64,000 nucleotides of DNA from Laburnicola sp. R22_1 (lineage: Eukaryota > Ascomycota > Dothideomycetes > Pleosporales > Didymosphaeriaceae). Numbering within the stretch: position 1 is the first letter of the stretch; each line of letters opens with the position of its first letter. A program made the translations under genes and the position numbers. The stretch spans positions 1-64,000 of the forward strand of contig JACONQ010000026.1 in the NCBI GenBank assembly GCA_014281115.1, written 5' to 3'. The notes under the pieces were generated by a model. The model worked only from the letters and a program-made list of their open reading frames with translations, searched no databases and was not told the origin of the DNA. Of the stretch, positions 31,638 to 42,600 are shown one piece after another.

Positions 31638-31843
31638 ATGAAGGAGTATCAATAACCTATGATTACAAGAATAGAATAAAATCTAAGGTTTATTGAAAAG
31701 AGATTGTTGTAGATAATAAATTAAGAAAACAGATTACAAAAACGGAATTTTACAATAAATCAGGAATACTTTATGAAGCTGTTATATCCAAAAATGGTAA
31801 TGAAGTAGCTACTTATAAGTATAATAAAAAGGATACTTATTAA
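31625..31843 (+). pseudogene. Frame-shifted tail of the block R module
   Basis: Beyond the A6 run 31619-31624 another frame reads LLDEGVSITYDYKNRIKSKV...KSGILYEAVISKNGNEVATY and ends at TAA 31841, a plausible beta-rich domain continuing the module. The same break exists in copy 2. Confidence 0.45.
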
Positions 31844-31934
31844 ATTACACACTATTTTAAATATCAAAGAATCCTTAGAATTATATGTGTACTTTAAAGA
31901 TAACCCTTACTTTTAACACCCATAATCTTTACCC

Positions 31935-32128
31935 ATAAAAAGGATAGCGTCTTTGAAGGTGGATTTCACTTATTTTAGGGCAGAACACAATTTGGTGTAT
32001 CCTTCTTTCTATTTGGGGTTTATATATTAATACATAATAATGTATAAGATATACCCTTTTTAGAAAAATCTTATACATTAATTACAGCATTCTATATATT
32101 TATATTTATACCAGAAGAATTATACAAT
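31935..32128 (+). pseudogene. nad3 and nad2 fragments
   Basis: AAAAAGGATAGCGTCTTTGA and ACACAATTTGGTGTATCCTT match nad3 (KDSVFECGFH...TQFSVSFF) with deletions. Further on, TTTATATTTATACCAGAAGA matches the nad2 3' end (LFIFIPQEL). Confidence 0.75.
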
Positions 32129-32222
32129 ATGACCTGTTCCTGTGAACAGGTTATGGATAACCATTGTTTTATCTAAAAACCATCAATACAACAACCTAAA
32201 TATAAAAACACCAAGTATTAGT

Positions 32223-32567
32223 ATGTGATTTGAAAGATGATTTTTATCTTCAAATGCAAAAGATATTGGTGTATTATATTTAATATATGCATTATTTTCA
32301 GGGTTAGTAGGGACAGCTTTTTCTGTGTTGATCAGATTGGAGTTGTCAGGACCCGGTGTACAATTTATTGCAGACAATCAATTATATAACAGTATTATAA
32401 CAGCTCATGCTATTATAATGATCTTATTTATGGTCATTCCAGTTTTAATAAGAGGTTTTGGTTATTTTACTTTAATGGGGGTTAGGAGGTCCATAGGATA
32501 CTCTGGACTAGGAAAAACAATAAGGTTTTTAACTAAAAAAACATATAAGAGAGTTGTTATATATTAA
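32223..32567 (+). pseudogene. cox1: cox1 5' fragment lacking intron 1, copy 1
   Basis: Begins [20 protein letters not shown] as cox1 exon 1 and passes straight from FMV into [18 protein letters not shown], a diverged exon 2 ([14 protein letters not shown]). Intron 1 is absent. The frame drifts into [15 protein letters not shown] and stops at 32565. A truncated copy, not functional. Confidence 0.9.
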
Positions 32568-32658
32568 TAAATAGTATGTATCTGGAGAAAAATCTTTTTA
32601 GGTTTTATACTTTATATATTATAAATAGTATAAGGTTCATTTTTATACTAGAAAATAA

Positions 32659-32729
32659 TTCTTATTAGTTTAAAGGCAGAACAATGTTTTTTTGAATAAT
32701 AGGTCTAAGTTCAAGTCTTGGGTAAGAAA
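32659..32729 (+). tRNA. tRNA-Arg-like sequence, copy A (probable pseudogene)
   Basis: Acceptor TTCTTAT with GTAAGAA, the D-arm-like TTAGTTTAAAGGCAGAACA and T-loop TCTAAGTTCAAGTCTTGG match tRNA-Arg at 59641, but the anticodon arm does not pair. Related copies: 39389, 55008, 58595. Copies A, C and D are followed by the nad4L start or a fragment of it. Confidence 0.5.
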
Positions 32730-32764
32730 ATGTCCGAGACATTACTTTATTTTTTTTTTATACA

Positions 32765-34522
32765 ATGAATTTATCACTAATTTTATTTACCATAGGTATT
32801 TTAGGCTTTGTTTTAAATAGAAAAAACATTATTTTAATGCTTATTTCAATAGAAATAATGCTATTAGCTATTACATTTTTAATATTGGTTAGTTCACTTA
32901 GCTTTGACGATATATTAGGTCAAACCTATGCTATTTATATAATTGCCATAGCTGGAGCAGAATCCGCTATAGGTTTAGGTATTTTAGTAGCTTTTTATAG
33001 ATTCGTCATTTTCAAATCAAACCATCTATCCTTTAACTCTCATAAATATTCTATTAAACCCGTAAGTATTATTCCACTTGGAATAAGGAATTATTCTACA
33101 AATACTCATTCTAAAACTTCATTAAATCCTTGATTTATAACTGGTATTTTTGATGCTGAAAGTTCTTTTGTAGTTATTATATTAAAAAATCCTAGATACA
33201 AAACAGGGTGGAATATTCAAGCAAGAACTCAAATAAAAATGCATGAAAGAGATAGAGACTTAATTCTAAAAATCCAAGAGTATTTTGGAGGTATAGAATA
33301 TGTATCAAATCCCAACAAGAACTCCACTGTTGAATTTAGAGTTAGTACTATGGAGCATATAACTAAGGTGATTATACGACATTTTACTAATTACCCATTA
33401 TTAACTAAAAAATATTTTGACTACGTATTTTTTAAAGAAATTGTAAAATTAATGTCAGAAAAGAGCACAGTAATTTACAAGGAATACAGACCATAGTTAA
33501 TAATAAGGCATCTATGAATTGAGGTTTATCCAATGAGCTAAAAACAGCTTTCCCTGATACTGTTCCAGTAAAAAAAGAAGAAATAGTAACAATTATAATA
33601 TCCTTGTGTCCGCTAAAGAATGAATGGCTGGGTTTTCAACAGGAGAATCTAACTTCTTTATTACTGTTCAAAAATCTAAAACTAAAAGTGGTATAGCTAC
33701 TTCATTACGTTTTTCTATAGCTCAAGATTTAAGAGATGTATCTTTATTGGAAAGCTTTGTAGATTTTTTCGGATGTGGGTATGTAGCTAAGTACAGAAAT
33801 CGTTTGGTTTGTGAATTTGTAGTTACAAGAATAGATGATATAGTAAATAATATAATTCCTTTCTTTGATAAATATAAAATAAGAGGATCAAAATACTCAA
33901 ACTTCTTGGATTTTAAGAGTGCTGCTTCAATTATAAAGAATAAAGACCATTTAAAACAAGATGCAATAGGTATGAATAAAATTTGATTGTTAAAGAAAAA
34001 TCTTACGGGTATGAATAAGAGTAAAAATAATCATGGGCATGATTAGGCATTGAAAATAAAAGTGGATCAGAAAAGGTGAAGTGAACCTTCATCTAGTCTT
34101 TATCTAAGGCAAAATCTTCAAACTGCGGGAACATCTTAAAGACAAATCTACCAAGTTAATACAGTAATGTAATTAATGGAACAGGTAATGACTCGTTGTT
34201 ATTCTTTTTTTTGGTAATTTAGTTTTTTTTATTCATGAATAAAATAAACAAACAGAAATAACAAAAAAAAATTAGGTAAAAACGATTTGTATGAAGAAAT
34301 GAAATAGATAATTCGCAGCCAAACACCAAGATTATGATCCTGGTGCGCAGTTCATCGACTAAATGCAGGTTGGTTTATAATTATGTTTATATAATTATTT
34401 GCTTAAGATATAGTCAGGCATAATTGAGAGATTATGGTAATATCCTAGCCTTCCTAAGGGAATAGTATTCCTACGGAAAAGGGAGAAAACGAAGAGGAAG
34501 TATTGCAATAGAATTTAAATAA
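32765..34522 (+). CDS. nad4L: NADH dehydrogenase subunit 4L, two exons
   Basis: Complex I subunit. Exon 1 is 32765-33000 ([20 protein letters not shown]...[15 protein letters not shown]), exon 2 34489-34522 ([13 protein letters not shown]). Together 89 aa, the normal length. The stop TAA overlaps the nad5 ATG by one base (TAATG), the classic fungal nad4L/nad5 arrangement that implies co-transcription and coupled translation. Confidence 0.94.
33001..34046 (+). pseudogene. LAGLIDADG homing endonuclease, two frame shifts
   Basis: Continues exon 1; motif 1 is [16 protein letters not shown]. The frame closes at TAG ~33494 after [10 protein letters not shown]. In another frame [20 protein letters not shown] follows, and a third starts at [20 protein letters not shown] (motif 2, ~33620) and ends KNNHGHD at TAG 34044. 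All pieces of a two-motif enzyme are present but out of register. Confidence 0.8.
33001..34488 (+). mobile_element. nad4L group I intron
   Basis: Core words in the 3' third: AACTGCGGGAACATC (~34120), GGTAATGACTCG (~34183), AATTCGCAGCCAAAC (~34311), GTTCATCGACTAAATG (~34350), AAGATATAGTCAGG (~34407). Very similar to nad1 intron 1 and to the orphan tail at 30131. Confidence 0.85.
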
Positions 34523-37500
34523 TGTATCTAGCTATTATTATCTTACCACTATTAGGATCGATAGTTTCTGGTTTTTTTGGTAGAAAAATCGGAGTCTCAG
34601 GAGCCCAAGTCATTTCATCTACTGCGGTTGTATTAACAACCCTATTAGCTGTATTAGCTTTCATTGAAGTTGGATTAAATAATATGCCTGTATCCATTGA
34701 GGTATTTAGATGGATTGATTCTGAATCGTTAAATGTGTCCTGAGGATTTCATTTTGATTCACTAACAGTTTCTATGCTTATACCTGTACTAATAGTTTCT
34801 TCTTTAGTGCATATATATTCTATTGGTTATATGGCCGAGGATCCTCACAATCAAAGGTTCTTTAGCTATTTAAGCTTATTCACATTTATGATGATTATAT
34901 TAGTTACAGCAAATAACTACCTATTAATGTTTGTAGGTTGAGAAGGTGTAGGGGTTTGTTCTTATCTTTTAGTTTGTTTCTGATTTACTAGAATAGCAGC
35001 AAATCAAAGTGCTCTTTCAGCATTTTTAACAAATAGAGTAGGTGATTGTTTCTTAACTATAGGTATGTTTGCGTTGCTTTGGTCTTTTGGTAATTTAGAC
35101 TATGCAACTGTATTCTCATTAGCTCCCTACATGAATGAAAATGTTGTAACTATTGTGGGTATATGTTTATTAATAGGAGCTATGGCTAAAAGTTCTCAAG
35201 TAGGTCTTCACGTATGATTACCTATGGCGATGGAGGGTCCTACACCTGTAAGTGCACTAATACACGCTGCCACTATGGTTACGGCGGGTGTATACCTGTT
35301 AATGCGTTCATCTCCTTTAATAGAATATAGTTCAACAGTACTATTGTTATGTTTATGATTAGGTGCTATTACAACTGTATTTAGTTCCCTTATTGGTTTA
35401 TTCCAACAAGATATTAAAAAGGTTGTGGCCTACTCCACTATGAGTCAATTAGGTATGATGGTTATAGCTGTAGGTTTATCTTCTTATAATATAGCTTTAT
35501 TTCATTTGGTGAACCATGCGTTCTATAAAGCACTTTTATTCTTAGGAGCTGGAGCAGTTATTCATGCTGTAGCGGATAATCAAGATTTCAGGAAATATGG
35601 AGGATTAAGACCTTTCTTACCTCTTACTTATTCAATAATGCTTATAGCATCCTTAAGTTTAGTAGCCTTCCCTTTTATGACAGGATTCTATTCAAAAGAT
35701 TTAATACTTGAATCTGCATATGGTCAATATAATCTCTCTAGTACAGTTGTATATATAATAGCCACTATAGGAGCGATGTTTACTACATTATATTCTGTGA
35801 AAGTGTTATATTTAACATTCTTAACTAATCCTAATGGACCTTTAATCAATTATAAACAAGCACATGAAGGTGATATCTTCATGAGCTTACCTGCTGGGTG
35901 ATGTAGGAAATCACATGCGTGGGTAAAACTAGCAAACTCCGGGGACCTCCTAAAGCTTCTGATACCAAGCAACATTTGAAAAAGTGTTTGTGGCTGAATT
36001 AATGACTTAGGTAAGGTAACAAGTCAGAAGATGATCCTTCCCCTACCCCTAGTTCAAGGGGAGAGGTGGGCTGAAAAAAAAACCCCATTTTTTTCTGGTG
36101 AAAACGAAATGGACAATCGCGGATCTAAGTCAGATACCAACATATCTGTAAAAGAGCAACGAGTAGACGCTAGTTGGTATAAAAGAAATCCTTTTATGTC
36201 TAAGGTGTACTCTAATGGGTATGGAAACATACTATCAAGTCAGAATCCGTTCTTAACAAAAATATATGCAGGTTTTAGTAGTAATTTGACAAGAGGTATG
36301 TCTTCTATTTCAATCAAAAAGCCGGTTTTACACCCTTATTTTGTTACAGGCTTTTCGGATGGAGAGAGCTATTTTTCAATTAGTCTTATTGGATCTTCTA
36401 AGATGAATACTGGTTGAGTTGTAAATTTGCAATTTGGTATAAAATTACATAAGAAAGATCGGTATTTATTAGAATTAATTAAAGAATTTTTTATGGGTAT
36501 AGGAAGTATTTCTTCACATGGTAAAGATGGGGTTCAATTTAGAGTTTCGTCTGTGAAAGATTTACAAGTAATTGTAAACCATTTTAATAATTTTCCTTTA
36601 ATTACACAGAAATGGTCGGATTTCCAATTATTTAAAGCTGCTTTTGAATTAGTTAAATCTAAAAGACATTTGACACCTGAAGGTTTAATAGATATTGTTA
36701 GTGTAAAAGCTACCATTAATTTAGGTTTATCAAAGGAATTACAGGTTGCTTTCCTTAGCCCTCAAGGCCTAGTCCCACAGCAAGGTGAATACCCAGAAGG
36801 GTCTAGGTTAAATATAATAGCTAGACCTTTAAACCCTAATAAAAAAATTATAAATCCGTATTGATTGTCGGGGTTTGTTAGTGCTGAGGGTAATTTCTTT
36901 GTTAATCTTATAAATTCTAAGACAAAAGTTGGAAAACAAGTTATTTTAGTTTTTTCTATTTCTCAACATTCTAGAGATGCTGCTTTGTTACAGTTAATTT
37001 GTGAGTTCTTATATTGTGGTAAATACTATCCTAGTTCTACCAGAAACGAAGGTAATTATACAGTTACCAAGTTTTCTGATATAGAACAAATAATTATACC
37101 ATTTTTTTTAAAGTATCCTATACAAGGAGTTAAATCTTTAGATTTATCTGATTTTTCTAAAATCGCATCATTAATCAAAGAAAAAGAGCATTTAACTAAA
37201 CAAGGGTTGGCTAAAATTGAATCAATAAAAAGTGGTATGAATACTAAAAGAATTAACTAAAGTAGACTGAGCTACTTTTTTATGTATTTTATTTTATAGC
37301 GACTTTTTATTGCTATTGCCTGCATATATATATATTTTATGATAAATCTGATCGCCATGTTAATGATTTTAGCTGTATTCTCTATATTCTTTGGTTTTAT
37401 AACCAAAGACATATTTATAGGATTGGGTTCAGGATTCTTTTCAGACAATGCTTTATTTATACATCCTTCTCATGAGATAATGTTAGATACTGAATTTGGA

Positions 37501-38514
37501 GTACCAACTTTATTTAAATTATTACCTTTAATATTTACTATTTTATTAAGTGTAATTTCTATAGTGTTGTCTGAATACTTATCTCGTATACTAATTTATT
37601 TTAAATTATCTAGAGTAGGTTACAACATTTTTAGTTTCTTTAATCAACGTTTCTTAATAGAACTATTCTATAACAGATACATTACAGGCCTTATGTTAAA
37701 ACTAGGAGGTCAAACAACTAAAGTACTAGATAAAGGATCCATAGAATATTTAGGACCATACGGGCTAGAAAAATTACTATGAAATATCAGTGGTAATATA
37801 GCTAAACTAAATACTGGTATGGTAACATCTTATGCATTGTACATATTAGTAGGGTTAATCTTTTACATACTATCTTATTCATATTTTGATAATAATATGA
37901 TTATATTAGCACTATTTATAGGTCTATCTTTATTTTTACATGGAAATAATAATAGAGATATACATACAGAAATATATGGTGTAAAGGGAGTTCTTTTAAC
38001 TTCTGATTTATTGAGTTTTTTTCCTGTTTTCGAACTGTTTATTAATGCTTCCAAGGAATCAATGGCGATTAATAATGACATAGATTTAGGTATATGAGAT
38101 GATCTGCGTACCATAGACTCGGATATGCGTGACATCCTAGATAAGTTATGAAATACTGGCGATCCCCATGTACAGGAAACCATTCGTAATAATGCTGAAT
38201 TAATTAGAGTGGCGATGGATAATAATAATTTTCTACATAAAATAAATGGTAAAGAAACCTATACTTACAAATTTAGGGATTTCTATGTATGTATTCTTAG
38301 AGTAGAAACTTTAGTCGCTCTACCTGAATATTTGTCTCTACAAGAGGCTCAAACCGTTAGTGTAGCAAAAGAGACTATCACAGTAGCTAACTCGGATTTC
38401 ATGGAATTGCATAAGAAGAAATTCGAGACATATCAAACTTTAAAAAATCTTAATCATAGTAAACTTATGATGGAGGTTAGATGGTTATTATTAAATAAAC
38501 CTTTTGACCCTTAA
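34522..38514 (+). CDS. nad5: NADH dehydrogenase subunit 5, two exons, with C-terminal extension
   Basis: Complex I proton-pump subunit. Exon 1 34522-35892 ([20 protein letters not shown]...EGDIFMSLP), exon 2 ~37360-38514. Conserved: [55 protein letters not shown]. The usual end is near [20 protein letters not shown] (~37890), but the frame runs on ~205 residues: a helix ([18 protein letters not shown]), then a soluble helical domain ([20 protein letters not shown]...[17 protein letters not shown]) to TAA 38512. No frame break in this extension. A partial exon 2 copy follows directly. Confidence 0.95.
35893..37359 (+). mobile_element. nad5 group I intron
   Basis: Core words AACTCCGGGGACCTCC (~35936), CTGATACCAAGC (~35958), GGACAATCGCGGATCTAA (~36110) and AGAGCAACGAGTAG (~36152) resemble cox1 intron 3 and nad1 intron 2. 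The insertion point follows EGDIFMSLP. Confidence 0.85.
36010..37260 (+). CDS. LAGLIDADG homing endonuclease
   Basis: Open from about 36010 (an ATG at 36031), running through part of the intron core. Motif 1 [18 protein letters not shown], motif 2 [18 protein letters not shown], with [20 protein letters not shown] and [20 protein letters not shown] patterns typical of this clade. Ends SGMNTKRIN at TAA 37258. Apparently intact. Confidence 0.88.
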
Positions 38515-38870
38515 TGATTTTAGCTGTATTCTCTATATTCTTTGGTTTTATAACAAAAGACTTATTTATAGGGCTGGGTTCAGGATTCTTTTCAGACAAT
38601 GCTTTATTTATACATCTTTCTCATGAGATAATGTTAGATACTGAATTTGGAGTACCAACTTTATTTAAATTATTACCTTTAATATTTACTATTTTATTAA
38701 GTGTAATTTCTATAGTGTTGTCTGAATACTTATCTCGTATACTAATTTATTTTAAATTATCTAGAGTAGGTTACAACATTTTTAGTTTCTTTAATCAACG
38801 TTTCTTAATAGAACTATTCCATAACAGATTCATTACAGGTCTTGTATTAAAACAGTTATATTACTGTTAA
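38512..38870 (+). pseudogene. nad5: nad5 exon 2 partial copy
   Basis: Starts TTAATGATTTTAGCTGTATT, precisely at the exon 2 boundary of nad5, and repeats ~340 bp ([20 protein letters not shown]...[14 protein letters not shown]) before diverging to a stop. The CCCTTAATG junction overlaps the stop of the nad5 extension. Looks like the C-terminal part displaced when the extension was inserted, or an intronless copy. Confidence 0.9.
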
Positions 38871-39043
38871 CTTGTTATAGTTATATTTAATAAAATAGCT
38901 ATAACAAATCCCCATTAGAAAAAATGTGAAAAGTGAAAAATGGGAAAGTTGCATAAAGTTATAATTATTTTATATACAGCAATAGTGGGAGAAGATCCTT
39001 TTGAAGGTATAACTTTCTTATGATTAAAGCCCAATAAAACTAG
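38868..39043 (+). ncRNA. Repeated structured element, copy 3
   Basis: The longest copy with copy 1: GTTATAG/CTATAAC stem, CCCCATT...AATGGG, GGGAAAGTTGCAT, an AT hairpin (AGTTATAATTATTTTATATA), ACAGCAATAGTGGGAGAAGA, then TCCTTTTGAAGGTATAACTT and AAAGCCCAATAAAA. Confidence 0.45.
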
Positions 39044-39388
39044 CTCAACAAGAGAGCATCTGTTTTACACATGTGCACATGCACATGCATATGCACACAG
39101 ATGATTAATCCTTTATTTCTTACCTTTTAGAATTACTAGGTAAACACATAGAAAATTGAGACCATAATCATTTATCTTTTCCTTGCAGGAACCCCTTAAG
39201 CTTCCTGTTAGTAAAAAAAAATAAACTAAAGGAATCCTGCAGAGATAGGGTTAATTGATAATATCTCTAATATCTCTAAATCTATATATATTATTTAATA
39301 TATACCAATAAATTATAATGTATTAGATTTTATATTAATATAATACATTAAAATATAGTATAAGGTTCATTTTTATACTAGAAAATAA
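39044..39388 (+). other. Intergenic, no gene recognised
   Basis: Includes an alternating purine/pyrimidine tract (CACATGTGCACATGCACATG, ~39078) that could adopt unusual DNA structure, and AT-rich palindromes. Confidence 0.4.
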
Positions 39389-39459
39389 TTCTTATTAGTT
39401 TAATGGTAGAACAATATTTTCCTAAATTATAGGTCTAAGTTCAAGTCTTGGATAAGAAA
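39389..39459 (+). tRNA. tRNA-Arg-like sequence, copy B (probable pseudogene)
   Basis: Acceptor TTCTTAT/ATAAGAA pairs perfectly and the T-arm is kept, but the anticodon arm (AATATTTTCCTAAATTAT) does not form the 5-bp stem. It sits just before the nad1 leader. Confidence 0.45.
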
Positions 39460-39466
39460 AATTTAC

Positions 39467-39637
39467 TTTATTTATTTATAATAGAGAAATTAGAAAATAT
39501 GTTTTAAAGCACCAATCTCATTCATTAATAAATTATTAAAATATATAATATATCCATTTAACATATATACTTAGTTTATCTTTTTAAAATATACCACTAT
39601 TGTGTGTAATTTTATAATAATTTATATAAATTTAACT
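39467..39637 (+). repeat. nad1 leader repeat, copy 2 (native)
   Basis: The nad1 5' untranslated region. Copied at 461-636 and 44941-45113. Confidence 0.8.
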
Positions 39638-42600
39638 ATGTTATATTTACCAACAATAATGTCTATTCTTGAAGTGCTAGCTGTAACTATACCTGTGTTA
39701 TTAACTGTAGCTTTTATAACTATTGCAGAAAGAAAAACAATGGCTAGTATGCAAAGAAGATTAGGGCCTAATGCTGTGGGTAATAATAATTATCTTACCT
39801 TTTAAAATATTTTATAATTCTTCTTGTGAGGATTTGAGAGAATTATACCGTAATAGAAAGCTCCTGTCATTGAATTATCAGATCATGTACTTTTTACTTG
39901 TACTTATTTGCTTAATTCATCTTTAGTACATTCAATATTTAAGCCTTTAAAAGGGTAAAGTAGTCAGTGTAAAGATTTATCATCTTCAATTATTCTTAGT
40001 ACATATTTTAATATATTAAAGAATATTCCGTTTAACCGTTTTCCTTTATTAATCAAATTAACGGAGTTAGATATTTTTATACTTTTAACACTCAGTTTAT
40101 AGAGTGACTACGCGGGTTATTTAACAGTTAATTAATAATTTATATTGAACCCATTATAAGGGTCGTTCTATATATTTAATTTCCAACTTGTGTTGCATAT
40201 AGACAATATAAAAGTACTACATTTATTAAGAGTAATCTTGGTTTAGGAGAAGTTAGAGACAGAGGTACCCATGGTATTTTTACTATAAAGATTAAAAAAG
40301 GTATAGTCAAATTAATAGATATTTTATCTAAATATCCTTTAAACTCTAAAAAATACCTAGGTTTCCGGTTTAAAAAAGGCATTTGAACTATATACTAGCT
40401 CTGAAGTAAAATATTCTTAGTTAGTTTTATAAATAACCCGTAATAAGGATGGTATGAATAGGGATAGAACCCTTTTTTCTATGCCCATAGAGCATAGTTA
40501 TGGAAGAACTCCTTATGGATTACTTGGGTTTGTAGAAGGTGACGGTTAATTTTTCATTCGAAGAAAAATTTATCCATTGTATTTTTCTATTGTTCAACAT
40601 TCTAGAGATTATTAATTAATGAATAAAATAACTGACTTATATTATTTACCTTTTATTAAGAAAGAAACGATACGGAAAAGTATAATAATTCTCGAGTCTT
40701 CCTTTTCAGCTGTCTTACGATCTTTAACGTTAGGTGATAACAACCATAAAAACCCTTTTACTTATCTAGTAATGGATTACACTTATTTAATAAAATTTGT
40801 AATTATTCCTTTTTTTAGCAATATGACATTACATAGTAAATCACCTGGATTTTTAATATTTCTCTTTATTTAAGTTGAAAGAATAAGCTCACCATTATAC
40901 GCATAAGGGAAAAAATTTTATATATTCATTTATAGGACAGATGACTAACAATAGACTTTCTACCTTAAGTGGTTTGCCTAGAGAAGATATGAAGTTTTTA
41001 ACTTAACATGCTAAATAATTTTACAAGGTCCTTATAATTATAAAAAAGAGAAAGGGAAAGCTTATATTGTATCTGAAAATATCTTTCTAACTACTAGGTA
41101 TGGTGTATTCTATAAAATTAGGGATCTTAATGTTAATGTTGTAATTACATGTAATTCAATTATAGCTGTGATGGATTTTCTAGCAGTGTCTTGTTATATA
41201 GTTTAAAAAATAAAATTATTTTTTTAGAGGGGGGCGAGGGGGGTGAGTCAATTTCATGGGTTAAGGAAAATCGCTTAGTATTGATCTGAGAATTAGAAAG
41301 GTAGACTTATTTTAGCAAATATCTCGCCTTACCAATAGCAACTTTTCCGTAGACTTATTTTAATAATGCGGTTATTATAAGATTGGGTGAGCCATATTAC
41401 ACGACGGGTGGTAGGACATATGTTTAGATATAAAAATATCTTAAAAATTTTTATATAGGGAGAGCTAAATATTTTTACAAAAGATTAAAATATCTTTTGA
41501 ATTCTTATTTAAAGGATAGATAGCATAAATTTTGTTAATTCAACTGATTGAGATAAATTTTTTAATTCTTTGTTATTGAGCTATGTGATCTTAATATCCA
41601 AGAATATAAAGATAATTTTTAATTCTTTATTACGAGATATTTAAATAATAAATAATAGAAATTATGCAACGATGTCTAGAAACACATTAATACCTAAATA
41701 TTTATTTATAAAATATCTCGTAATAAATCCTATAAAGAAAATAGCCAAGATTTTTAGTTATCAGTTACTGATTTAAAGAAAAAAAATTACTAAGTTATTT
41801 GAATATAGCAAAAATGCGACTACTTCCATCTGAGTATATAAAAAAGGATGCTAAATTTATTTTAATAAACTCTCATAAATCTAGTTTTAGTTCAAAACAT
41901 TTAGCAGCTAAAGTATTAAAAACAAGTACTAAAACAAATGAGTAAATTATTGAATATTTATAAAGACTAGACTAAAAAGGATTGTATTTTTATGGTAAAG
42001 TGTAAGAATTTAGGTAAAGTGTAAGAAACTTTATTAAGCCCTTAGTGAATGAAAACCTTTTGCTATAAATCATCCAATTGACGGGAAAACCCTAAAGCTA
42101 TTTCAACCAAACAAGTATGGTAACATTATTTGTGGCACAGGTAATGACTCGTGGTATGGTAAAATCGACATAGATTATCATAATATATGATAAATGGGTA
42201 ATCCGCAGCCAAGCAGCATAATCGTTTTAGCCCCCCCCAAGAGGGGGTCCAAACAAATTGTTATGTGTGCAGTTCATCGACTAAATGGTGATTGGTGTTA
42301 TTCTTATTAATAATGCTTAAGATATAGTCAGACCCTACTTGAAAAAGTACAGGATATGTATTTTTTTTATATATCTGCTAAATGGATAGTTCACTATTCA
42401 GGGAGAAAGTCCCCAAGCTTTGCCTGTTTTATGTATATAAATGGCTAAATGGGGGTATTTGTGATATGGTCTTCTTCAAGCATTTGCAGACGCCCTTAAA
42501 CTTTTATTAAAAGAGTATGTTTCTCCTACACAAGCTAATATTTTTTTATTCTTTCTTGGTCCTATTATAACTTTAATATTTTCATTATTGGGTTATGCTG

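Larger units (their letters stand above)
31250..32580 (+). repeat. Repeat block R, copy 1 (~1.3 kb)
   Basis: Near-identical to 53615-54935. A mosaic in order: module ORF end, nad3 fragment, nad2 3' fragment, a perfect hairpin (ACCTGTTCCTGTGAACAGGT, ~32129), then cox1 leader, exon 1 and exon 2 without intron 1. It is followed by a tRNA-Arg-like sequence in both copies. Confidence 0.9.
39782..42464 (+). mobile_element. nad1 group I intron 1 (2.7 kb, decayed ORF)
   Basis: Follows NAVG. Core words near the 3' end: AATTGACGGGAAAACCC (~42075), GGTAATGACTCG (~42140), GGTAATCCGCAGCCAAGC (~42197), GTTCATCGACTAAATGG (~42271), AAGATATAGTCAGACC (~42318). Holds HEG relics and an inverted copy of part of the 635 ORF. 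Confidence 0.8.

Noticed and set aside
41660..42000. Possible separate gene in nad1 intron 1
   Set aside because: No sustained frame; part is the inverted copy of 691-803 and the rest shows only short open stretches.
42232..42252. CRISPR-like or phage-like signal from the C/G runs
   Set aside because: A single GC hairpin in an intron loop; no regularly spaced repeats exist anywhere in the window.
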